Origin: Anaerotignum sp. | Lineage (GTDB): Bacteria; Bacillota; Clostridia; Lachnospirales; Anaerotignaceae | Length of the DNA stretch: 59,831 bases | NCBI GenBank assembly: GCA_020024455.1 | Contig: JAHHTU010000012.1 | Coordinates: forward strand, 1-59,831 | Direction: 5' to 3' | In this document: piece by piece, positions 54,160 through 59,831 of the stretch | Position numbering within the stretch: position 1 is the first letter of the stretch | Layout of the letters: every line of letters starts with the position of its first letter | Notes under the pieces: model-generated | Told to the model about the DNA's origin: nothing | The model's database searches: none | What the model saw: only the letters and a program-made list of their open reading frames with translations | Program-made: the position numbers and the translations under genes

Positions 54160-55644
54160 TTATTTGATATGTAGGAAGATACCTTCTTTGGAAAGCACCA
54201 CTTTTTCGAGCATATTGCGGGCAATATCCCGCTTGGTGCAGATATCGGCAGTTACCCAGTCTTTGGCAGAGAATGGTATCATTTCCATGGAATTGTATGT
54301 TGTCAATGCTTCTGCAAATTGGTGTAAGAGCAGTTGTTTTTCTTGGTGCAGTGTTTCGATGCGGCGGTTGATATATTCTGCGGATATTTGACTGGCGTTT
54401 TCCAGTGTATGAATAAGATTTTCGATTTTTGCGTCAATATCGGCAATTTTTTGCTGTTGTTCTTTCATGATAGTGTTTTGTTTCTGTTCCCGTCTGAGGT
54501 GATAGTGTTCTGCCTCCTGTATCAATTTGGCTTGCACAAAGTCCTCCACTTCTTTGACACGATGCGTCTGTTTGACATCACAACACTGATGCAGATATTT
54601 TCCGGAACAGACAAAATAAGGCGTACGTCCCTCTTTGGTATTGGCAAAGCGGACAGAAAACGCATACCCGCAATGCCCGCATTTGACCAATCCTGTCAGC
54701 CAAGAATATTGTCCTTTGTATTGGTTTTTGATTTGTTTGTTTTTGGCAAGTTTTTGCTGGCAGTATAAAAATGTGGTGCTGTCAATGATGCCTTTGTGGT
54801 GGGTGATGGCAAGCAAATGGTTGGATACGTCTTTGTATTTGCGTTCGCTTGCATCTCTCTTGCCCACCAACACACAACCATGTTCCCCATCAAAGGATTC
54901 CGCATCATTGGCAAATATGACTCCTTTTGTCTGATAATAGTTGTAAATGGCAATATCCGCTTTGACATAGGCAGGATTTTTGAGGATACTCGATAGTTTG
55001 GTGTTGTCAAAATGCACACCGCCTGCGGACAGACTGCCTTGCTGTATGAGTATCTTTTGGACATCGGCAAGGCTGGTAAACGGTTTTGCATAGATTTCAA
55101 ATATTTGCTGTACAATGGCAATGTGTTCGTTTGGTTGGTATATGGTGGCTTTTTTGCCGTCTATGGTGGTGCGGACAAGGTCGAACCCATATGCCGCAGG
55201 CCCACCGCCCCATGCCCCTTTTTTGACACGGGCATAATAATTGTCTTTGACACGTTCGGCGATGGTTTCCCGTTCCAGTTGTGCAAACACCACAACGATA
55301 TACAGCATGGCTCTGCCCATGGGCGTGGAAGTGTCGAATTTTTCTGTCGCTGACACAAAGCCGATGTTTTTGCTCTCCAAAATGTCTATGAAGTCCGCAA
55401 AGTCCACAATCGAGCGGCTGATACGGTCTAAACGGTAGACAACCACTTTTTCGATATTGCCACACTCGATGTCTTGCATCATTTCGGAAAAAGCGGGACG
55501 GTTGACGTTCTTTCCCGAATAGCCTGCGTCTTGATAGATTTTGTAATCCTCGGAGAGAATTTCTTTTTTGGCATATGCGATTTGCGTTTCCAAGCTGACG
55601 CTGTCCTTTTTTTCAATGGATTGTCTGGCATATATGGCAATCAT
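54160..55644 (-). CDS. Large serine recombinase (integrase)
   Basis: Site-specific recombinase of 494 residues that integrates and excises the element. The N-terminal resolvase domain (1-150) starts MIAIYARQSIEKKDSVSLET, with the catalytic serine in ARQS and arginines in YRLDRISRS. The recombinase domain follows (about 160-270, GPAAYGFDL), then a zinc ribbon (CGHCGYAF and the later Cys-Cys) and a coiled coil (about 385-450). AAAGGAG precedes the ATG at 55644; a longer open frame upstream only reads through the CRISPR-like repeats. Intact. Confidence 0.93.
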   Translation of the reverse strand: MIAIYARQSIEKKDSVSLETQIAYAKKEILSEDYKIYQDAGYSGKNVNRPAFSEMMQDIECGNIEKVVVYRLDRISRSIVDFADFIDILESKNIGFVSATEKFDTSTPMGRAMLYIVVVFAQLERETIAERVKDNYYARVKKGAWGGGPAAYGFDLVRTTIDGKKATIYQPNEHIAIVQQIFEIYAKPFTSLADVQKILIQQGSLSAGGVHFDNTKLSSILKNPAYVKADIAIYNYYQTKGVIFANDAESFDGEHGCVLVGKRDASERKYKDVSNHLLAITHHKGIIDSTTFLYCQQKLAKNKQIKNQYKGQYSWLTGLVKCGHCGYAFSVRFANTKEGRTPYFVCSGKYLHQCCDVKQTHRVKEVEDFVQAKLIQEAEHYHLRREQKQNTIMKEQQQKIADIDAKIENLIHTLENASQISAEYINRRIETLHQEKQLLLHQFAEALTTYNSMEMIPFSAKDWVTADICTKRDIARNMLEKVVLSKEGIFLHIK

Positions 55645-55665
55645 GGAAAATCTCCTTTCTTGGTA

Positions 55666-55758
55666 ATTTCTACTCACACGCCTCATGCGAGGCGTGACTT
55701 CCGTATATTTTATGCTTGTTATCAATTTTCTACTCACACACCTCATGCAAGATGTGAC
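55666..55758 (-). CRISPR. Two CRISPR-like repeats with one spacer
   Basis: Copy A (55666-55698) and copy B (55724-55758) of a 33-base repeat, 60 bases apart. In minus-strand orientation each starts GTCAC, holds a palindrome (CGCCTC/GAGGCG in A) around GCAT and ends GTGAGTAGAAAT, resembling type I-C repeats, which end GTGGATTGAAAT/C. Copy B has four changes and one extra base, as decayed end repeats do. The 25-base spacer between them is shorter than normal. No cas gene is in the window. A lies 20 bases before the recombinase start. Confidence 0.5.
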
Positions 55759-55896
55759 ATAAACGATGTAGAGCAACGCAAAATATCTGATTATTTCAGA
55801 TGAATGGTAGCGACAATGGTATGACCGATAATTTTTATATTTTTTGCATCATCATATCGTACCTGAAATAAGCATGGTAAACAGATACGATAGCAG

Positions 55897-56631
55897 TTAC
55901 ATACGTAATATGGCAATTCTATGTTCCAACGCCTCTTGTTCATATGTTGCAATCATCTGTATCATTGTTTCTGGATTGCCTGTTTGATAATATTCTTCAA
56001 AACAAGCGTAGTACTTACGGCGGTCTGTAAATTTGATATTGATGGGCAACATACCCGCTTTTATCAACTCCAAATTTAAGAGCAAGCGTCCGGTTCTGCC
56101 GTTGCCGTCAATGAAGGGGTGAATGCCTTCAAATTGTAAATGCAGCATTCCGATTGCTTCCAGAATATGCTTTTGTTGTTTCATTTCTTCATACTGTACC
56201 ATCAACCGTTCCATTTCCACAGGCACCAGATAGGGCTGTGGTGGTGTATGTGTGGCACCTATGATGCGAACAGGCAGACGACGATATACACCACGATTTG
56301 CAGCGTCATTCATCAGCACCAGTGCATGAATATCTTTGATGCTTTTTTCTGTCAGTGGCTCTTTGCGGTCAGCCAGTTCTATCACATAGAAAAATGCGTC
56401 TTTGTGTCCGATGACTTCCAAATGTTCACGCAATGGCTTTTCTGCTATGGTGATGCCATTTTGTAATATCAAAGCGGTTTCTTGCAATGTTAATGTGTTG
56501 CCTTCGATGGCATTGGAGTTGTATGTGTTTTCTATCATGAATTCCTCATGCAGTCGATGTAACTCAGCTTGGTTTAAGGGACGCATGGAACGAAGCTGGG
56601 CAGTCAAAGTGTCTATTTTGTTGAAGTCCAT
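55897..56631 (-). CDS. Fic-domain protein, class II (N-terminal inhibitory helix)
   Basis: A 244-residue Fic protein, an enzyme family that mostly AMPylates target proteins. The active-site motif HPFIDGNGRTGRLL is complete (catalytic His about residue 176). The N-terminal NSNAIEGN matches the (S/T)xxxE(G/N) inhibitory motif, so it should be self-restrained. GGAGG before the ATG at 56631 fixes the start. It lies 28 bases after the NYN gene on the same strand, without a terminator, so both are on one transcript. Target unknown. Confidence 0.9.
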   Translation of the reverse strand: MDFNKIDTLTAQLRSMRPLNQAELHRLHEEFMIENTYNSNAIEGNTLTLQETALILQNGITIAEKPLREHLEVIGHKDAFFYVIELADRKEPLTEKSIKDIHALVLMNDAANRGVYRRLPVRIIGATHTPPQPYLVPVEMERLMVQYEEMKQQKHILEAIGMLHLQFEGIHPFIDGNGRTGRLLLNLELIKAGMLPINIKFTDRRKYYACFEEYYQTGNPETMIQMIATYEQEALEHRIAILRM

Positions 56632-56659
56632 CAAATGCCTCCTTTTTTCTATGCATATT

Positions 56660-57403
56660 CTACGCATACGCCTCATGTTGACGCAGGTGAGGGGATTTTT
56701 TATATTCAGATTTCTTTATATTACATAATGGATCAGAGAAATTTTGAGGAAACTTTCCAATGCAAGAACGTAGTCCGTCAATATGTTCATTTCGGCTGCC
56801 TTTGATTGTATGCCACATAGGATCAAGAATGAAATCAATACCTTCTCGACGGGCATATTTTGCAGCAGGTACAAAATCGCTATCTCCAGCAATTAAAATA
56901 ATTTGATCTACCAATCTTTTTTGGGCAAGTGAAGCAATATCTAAACCAATACGCATATCAACACCCTTTTGGGCAATATCCAAAGAAAAATCAGAAATTG
57001 TTAAGTCATCTACGGAAATTTCTTTTCGCATCAATTTTTTTGTAGTGTCTGGTTTTAGTACATACCCAGCTGTGCTTTCTAAAAGTTCTCCCATACGTAG
57101 GGCAGTTTTTCTTTTCGTCACTAGTTCTTTGTGAAATTCATTTGCCCATTTATATTGTGGTGTTTTTTCTAAATTTTCACTTTTTTGAGTAACAGGATTG
57201 TAGATTGTTTTTTTGGCAGGAGGACAGTCATAAAAGAAAATTCTATATAAATTTTTTATTTCATGAGAAGATTGGTCTTTCAAATGGCGTAAACAGTATG
57301 TATATAGTTCATATGCACGCTCTTGTGGAGATTTTTCGCCAAATAATATTTTTGCACGTTTTATATAAAATGCACCATCTACTAAAATTGCAGTTTTTTC
57401 CAT
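56660..57403 (-). CDS. NYN-domain (LabA/PIN-like) putative ribonuclease
   Basis: A 247-residue protein with the PIN-like NYN fold. Acidic active-site residues are in place: Asp in TAILVDGAFYI (about residue 9), Asp in KGVDMRIGLDIASLA and two in ILIAGDSDFVPAAKYARREG. These coordinate metal for RNA cleavage in related proteins. The C-terminal tail is basic and histidine-rich. TTAGGAG precedes the ATG. A promoter (57509-57537) and a long hairpin with U-run lie just upstream. With Fic it forms a two-gene operon in the mobile element. Confidence 0.85.
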   Translation of the reverse strand: MEKTAILVDGAFYIKRAKILFGEKSPQERAYELYTYCLRHLKDQSSHEIKNLYRIFFYDCPPAKKTIYNPVTQKSENLEKTPQYKWANEFHKELVTKRKTALRMGELLESTAGYVLKPDTTKKLMRKEISVDDLTISDFSLDIAQKGVDMRIGLDIASLAQKRLVDQIILIAGDSDFVPAAKYARREGIDFILDPMWHTIKGSRNEHIDGLRSCIGKFPQNFSDPLCNIKKSEYKKSPHLRQHEAYA

Positions 57404-57412
57404 AATATCACT

Positions 57413-57474
57413 CCTAAAAAAAAACTCTTGGGTTCTTCACATCCCTTATGGTGGGAGGATTACTGCCAAGAGTT
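57413..57474 (-). ncRNA. Structured leader / attenuator-like RNA before the NYN gene
   Basis: On the minus strand AACTCTTGG (57473-57465) pairs with CCAAGAGTT (57430-57422), closing a loop of 34 bases that has its own inner stem (CCTCCCACC against GGGATG-type bases). Nine Ts follow at once, then AGGAG and the NYN start. This is the form of an intrinsic terminator, or of a small RNA, made from the promoter at 57537. I do not recognise an RNA family. Confidence 0.55.
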
Positions 57475-57508
57475 GAATTCACATTGTATAATAAAATATT
57501 GCACTATA

Positions 57509-57537
57509 ATAATATTACCATTTTTATAAACAGTCAA
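57509..57537 (-). promoter_or_regulatory. Promoter of the NYN-Fic transcript
   Basis: On the minus strand TTGACT (57537-57532), 17 bases, TATTAT (57514-57509), about 100 bases upstream of the NYN start. Confidence 0.7.
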
Positions 57538-57590
57538 CTTTTTTGCAGTAAATTTTTATACCTTTTATTTACAATTTTCACTTTTGTTCT

Positions 57591-57623
57591 ATTTCTACTC
57601 ACACGCCTCATGCGAGGTGTGAC
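57591..57623 (-). repeat. Third copy (C) of the CRISPR-like repeat
   Basis: Differs from copy A at one base of 33. It stands alone, 55 bases upstream of the NYN promoter and 1.9 kb from copies A and B, so the three copies bracket the NYN-Fic pair. No second repeat follows within a spacer length on either side. Confidence 0.7.
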
Positions 57624-57628
57624 AAAAC

Positions 57629-57709
57629 TTAGTTTGTTTTTTGTACAGAACGTAATGTTTTTATATCTGCTTGTTCAGCTTTTTCTAAGCTTGAATTTTT
57701 TGTTTTCAT
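57629..57709 (-). CDS. Possible 26-residue peptide
   Basis: A short ORF, MKTKNSSLEKAEQADIKTLR and six more residues, hydrophilic and helix-prone, between the RHH gene and repeat C. No ribosome binding site is seen, so translation is doubtful. Confidence 0.2.
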   Translation of the reverse strand: MKTKNSSLEKAEQADIKTLRSVQKTN

Positions 57710-57727
57710 ACTTCATGAGAAGATTGC

Positions 57728-57934
57728 TCATTCAGTCTCATCGTTGGAGGACTTATTTTTTTGCACCTTTTTTGCCTCTGCTTGCTCTTTTTTAATCTGT
57801 TCCATACCGAGCCTTATCAATTCCAACGTGGCGGCAGAACGGCTTGGATAGCGGTTTTCAAAACGGAAATCATCAATTTGTTTTAGCATTTCTTCATCAA
57901 CAATGATTGTATATCGTGGCTTTTCTGTTGGCAT
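57728..57934 (-). CDS. Ribbon-helix-helix (CopG/Arc-like) regulator
   Basis: A 68-residue DNA-binding protein. RYTIIVDEEMLKQIDDF forms the beta strand and first helix, RYPSRSAATLELIRLGMEQI the second helix; the tail is lysine-rich. TAAGGAGG precedes the ATG. Its promoter overlaps a pair of AGTTCATA repeats that may be its own operator. It stands divergent from a second RHH gene, in the control region of the mobile element. Confidence 0.8.
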   Translation of the reverse strand: MPTEKPRYTIIVDEEMLKQIDDFRFENRYPSRSAATLELIRLGMEQIKKEQAEAKKVQKNKSSNDETE

Positions 57935-57952
57935 TATGAAGCACCTCCTTAC

Positions 57953-57988
57953 AGTTCATATTATGCATAAGTTCATACGTTCTGTCAA
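57953..57988 (-). promoter_or_regulatory. Promoter with embedded direct-repeat operator of the RHH gene
   Basis: Minus strand TTGACA (57988-57983), 17 bases, CATAAT (57965-57960). AGTTCATA (plus-strand reading) occurs at 57953-57960 and 57970-57977, 17 bases apart, covering the spacer and the -10 edge. Confidence 0.6.
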
Positions 57989-58094
57989 GGAGATTTTTTC
58001 AAAAGGGGCTCGACGGGTTCAGAACCTATGGACTACAATACAGGCATGCGGCATGGTGCAGAAGTTCAGACTATATTAAAAGGAGGTGTTTTGC

Positions 58095-58286
58095 ATGGCT
58101 ACTAAATTAAAAAGAATGACATTTGTGGTAAATCCAGAGATGGAAGAACAGCTAAACATTTTCAAAAAAGAGGTGTTCTACGACCAAACACAATCAGACA
58201 TGATTCGTGAACTTGTGGCGGCTGGTATGTGCTCTTTAAAATCCGAAAAAGCGGCAAAGGAGAACAAGCGTGAACGGAGTGCATAA
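58095..58286 (+). CDS. Second ribbon-helix-helix-like small protein
   Basis: A 63-residue protein, MATKLKRMTFVVNPEMEEQL then a helix DQTQSDMIRELVAAGMCSL, the RHH pattern, with a basic C-terminus. AAAAGGAGG precedes the ATG at 58095. First gene of the rightward set that leads to the replication protein; likely a regulator or plasmid-type copy control protein. Confidence 0.7.
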   Translation: MATKLKRMTFVVNPEMEEQLNIFKKEVFYDQTQSDMIRELVAAGMCSLKSEKAAKENKRERSA

Positions 58287-58411
58287 GGAGGCTATTCACC
58301 ACGAAGTTGGAATACCCAAATTAGAGACGAAATGAGATTTTAGAACTTTTAAGCTTGTGTATTAGGACATACCGTGTCACACATACACTGAATCAAAAGG
58401 GGGAATACAGT

Positions 58412-58600
58412 ATGAGAACAAGAAAACCAAAAGAATACAAAGTAACCGTCATTCGTTGTCCAAGAACGCCGGAGGAAGATATTCGCATACGGCAACAGAT
58501 TACCGATGTATTGTATCGGGCAAAAATGGAGTCATTGCGAAAACAAGCAGAACAAGCGGCGAAAGAAGAAGCGGAAAGCAAACAAAAAGCAACGGAATAA
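58412..58600 (+). CDS. Small charged hypothetical protein
   Basis: A 62-residue protein, MRTRKPKEYKVTVIRCPRTP and a long charged helix rich in Lys, Glu, Gln and Ala. AAGGGGG stands nine bases before the ATG. Such small basic proteins are frequent in conjugative elements; no function is known to me. Confidence 0.55.
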   Translation: MRTRKPKEYKVTVIRCPRTPEEDIRIRQQITDVLYRAKMESLRKQAEQAAKEEAESKQKATE

Positions 58601-58649
58601 AGGGCAGTCTGCCCTTTTCCAAAGTGGACAAGCACAAAGGAGGCAGAAT

Positions 58650-58700
58650 ATGTTGGGCTTTGTTTTAGATAACGAGCAGAAAAAAAGCGATAAGGAGTGA
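58650..58700 (+). CDS. 16-residue peptide before the replication gene
   Basis: MLGFVLDNEQKKSDKE, preceded by AAAGGAGG with good spacing, ends 4 bases before the replication gene, whose ribosome binding site AAGGAG lies in its last codons. Probably a translational leader that couples to the next gene. Confidence 0.4.
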   Translation: MLGFVLDNEQKKSDKE

Positions 58701-58704
58701 TACT

Positions 58705-59469
58705 ATGGCAGAACGCAGAATGTTTGCAAAGTCCATCATTGACAGTGATATGTTCATTGATATGCCGACCAGTAGCAGATTGTTATATTACGATTTGAGT
58801 ATGCGTGCAGATGATGATGGATTTGTGAACAGTCCCAAAAAAATTATGAGAATGACAGGGGCATCTGATGATGACTTGAAGATGTTGGTAGCAAAAAGTT
58901 TCTTGATACCGTTTGAAAGTGGTGTTGTGGTTATCAAACATTGGAAAATTCATAACTACATACAAAATGACCGTTATAAGCCAACCATTTATACAGAAGA
59001 AAAGGCTTTATTGTTGGAAGAAAAAAACAAAGAGTATACATTGGATACATTATGTATCCAAAATGTATCCGATTTGGAAGCACAGGTTAGGTTAGGTAAG
59101 GATAGGTTAGATAAGGATAGTATAGATAGTTGTTGTGGTGATACCACACCACAGCCCACAACCACCCAACCCCAAAAGAAAGCATTTACACCGCCAACAT
59201 TGCAGGAGGTACAAGCCTATTGTTTGGAACGGCAAAATCACGTGGACGCAGAACGCTTTCTGGATTATTACACAGCAAATGGCTGGAAAGTCGGTAAAAA
59301 CAGCATGAAAGATTGGAAAGCGGCTGTAAGGACATGGGAACGCAAAGAAAAAACAGACACAACCGCAAACACATCGCAAAAGCAAAACCGCTTTATCAAT
59401 TACACACAACGGGATTGGAACTATGCGGAGTTGGAGCGGTTGGAACAAGAACGACAAAATGAGTGGTAG
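58705..59469 (+). CDS. Phage/ICE-type replication initiation protein
   Basis: A 254-residue protein whose N-terminal 90 residues (DSDMFIDMPTSSRLLYYDLS, then DDGFVNSPKKIMRMTGAS, KHWKIHNYIQNDRY) match the winged-helix domain of phage replisome organizers and DnaD-like replication proteins. A threonine/proline/glutamine linker (about 148-165) precedes a small helical C-terminal domain (170-215, DYYTANGWKVGKNSMKDWKA). It presumably loads helicase at the element's origin after excision. A cluster of GGTTAGG/GATAG repeats at 59087-59130 lies inside the gene and might be part of an origin. Confidence 0.8.
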   Translation: MAERRMFAKSIIDSDMFIDMPTSSRLLYYDLSMRADDDGFVNSPKKIMRMTGASDDDLKMLVAKSFLIPFESGVVVIKHWKIHNYIQNDRYKPTIYTEEKALLLEEKNKEYTLDTLCIQNVSDLEAQVRLGKDRLDKDSIDSCCGDTTPQPTTTQPQKKAFTPPTLQEVQAYCLERQNHVDAERFLDYYTANGWKVGKNSMKDWKAAVRTWERKEKTDTTANTSQKQNRFINYTQRDWNYAELERLEQERQNEW

Positions 59470-59490
59470 CATTTACTGTCATATAGAATA

Positions 59491-59562
59491 ATGGCGAACA
59501 AAGGGAATTTGAAATCATACAAGGACAGAAAAAAACTTGGGGCAAAACAAAAAAATAAGTAA
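59491..59562 (+). CDS. Possible 23-residue basic peptide
   Basis: MANKGNLKSYKDRKKLGAKQ and three more residues. Strongly basic. No clear ribosome binding site; kept only because small ORFs are dense in this element. Confidence 0.2.
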   Translation: MANKGNLKSYKDRKKLGAKQKNK

Positions 59563-59595
59563 GAAACAAAGAAAGAATATAGGCAAAAACCTAAG

Positions 59596-59811
59596 ATGTT
59601 ACTGCCAACAGGCAACCGACAAGAGGGTGGGACAAACTATATTCCATTTCAGCGTGTCAGTCAAAACAGAAAACACATCAAGGCATTAAAAACTGTGTCA
59701 TTGCCACAAATGATTGACAATGAAAAAGTACGTCAGAATATTGAGGAAAAGATAAAGACAGAAAGCAGCAAAAGATTAGAGCATCATATGCGTAGATATG
59801 GCATGATATAG
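59596..59811 (+). CDS. Hypothetical 71-residue protein
   Basis: A basic, hydrophilic protein with a helical C-terminal half (DNEKVRQNIEEKIKTESSKR). There is no good ribosome binding site before the ATG, so the true start may be later. Nothing else is seen in the last 360 bases. Confidence 0.35.
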   Translation: MLLPTGNRQEGGTNYIPFQRVSQNRKHIKALKTVSLPQMIDNEKVRQNIEEKIKTESSKRLEHHMRRYGMI

Positions 59812-59831
59812 TGGGCAGAAAAATAAAAATT

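Noticed and set aside
55665..55758. Cas12a (type V-A) repeats, because the plus strand starts AATTTCTACT
   Set aside because: The required GTAGAT partner of the short hairpin is absent; the repeat folds through a different palindrome.
55645..55776. Longer N-terminus for the serine recombinase
   Set aside because: The extra 44 residues are encoded by the repeats, and the AAAGGAG site points to the ATG at 55644.
55474..55803. Plus-strand open frame across the repeats, reading ISTHTPHARRD-like peptides
   Set aside because: It is the translation of the palindromic repeats, a known type of spurious protein from CRISPR-like arrays.

Overview
The window is chromosomal DNA of a low-GC anaerobic Firmicute, most likely a gut-type Clostridium relative (Eubacteriales/Lachnospirales). 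The grounds are an AT-rich composition with TTG-heavy leucine usage, strong AGGAGG ribosome binding sites, a PolC-type replicative polymerase next to ispG, a T-box leader in front of pheST, luxS, KtrAB potassium uptake, a 2-oxoacid:ferredoxin oxidoreductase of the amino-acid-fermenting type, and an SLH-anchored surface protein. No rRNA or tRNA gene was seen.

Layout. 1-480 is a GC-richer patch with the start of a minus-strand gene and a 27-residue peptide ORF, probably the edge of a mobile element. 725-3263 holds an NhaC antiporter and a cytoplasmic transglutaminase-like protein. 3748-12698 is a coherent amino-acid fermentation block: BrnQ carrier, IorA, IorB, a PLP aminotransferase, a second IorB, a CoA-transferase, an OFA-type exporter and a GntR regulator. 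The inferred route is transamination to an aryl (or branched) 2-oxoacid, ferredoxin-dependent oxidative decarboxylation to the acyl-CoA, CoA transfer or hydrolysis, and export of the acid. 13335-16505 pairs a chemoreceptor with a FliB-type flagellin lysine methylase. 16677-24054 carries a decayed MATE gene, small secreted proteins, luxS, purA, an Mrr-like nuclease, an HTH/DUF6773-like pair and a DEAD-box helicase. 24206-41000 is mostly housekeeping: T-box-pheS-pheT, an MBOAT/SGNH acylation pair, KtrAB, a cysteine hydrolase with an M29 peptidase, ApbE, IspG and PolC. 41265-42711 is a zeta-toxin-like P-loop protein with an unknown partner. 43144-49686 is one 2180-residue M60-like metalloprotease. 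50306-53633 holds an ECF S-component with an amidohydrolase, then a TPP riboswitch, a thiD remnant and thiC.

From about 54005 to the right edge lies a mobile element: a large serine recombinase sits beside a 5'-truncated polysaccharide deacetylase, so the element probably inserted into that gene. Its cargo includes an NYN-domain protein and a class II Fic protein on one transcript, flanked by three copies of a palindromic CRISPR-like repeat and preceded by a long hairpin with a U-run placed directly before the NYN ribosome binding site. Two divergent ribbon-helix-helix genes, several tiny ORFs and a phage-type replication protein follow. The NYN-Fic module with its RNA leader and orphan repeats is the best candidate here for an undescribed system; its function is not proven by sequence alone.
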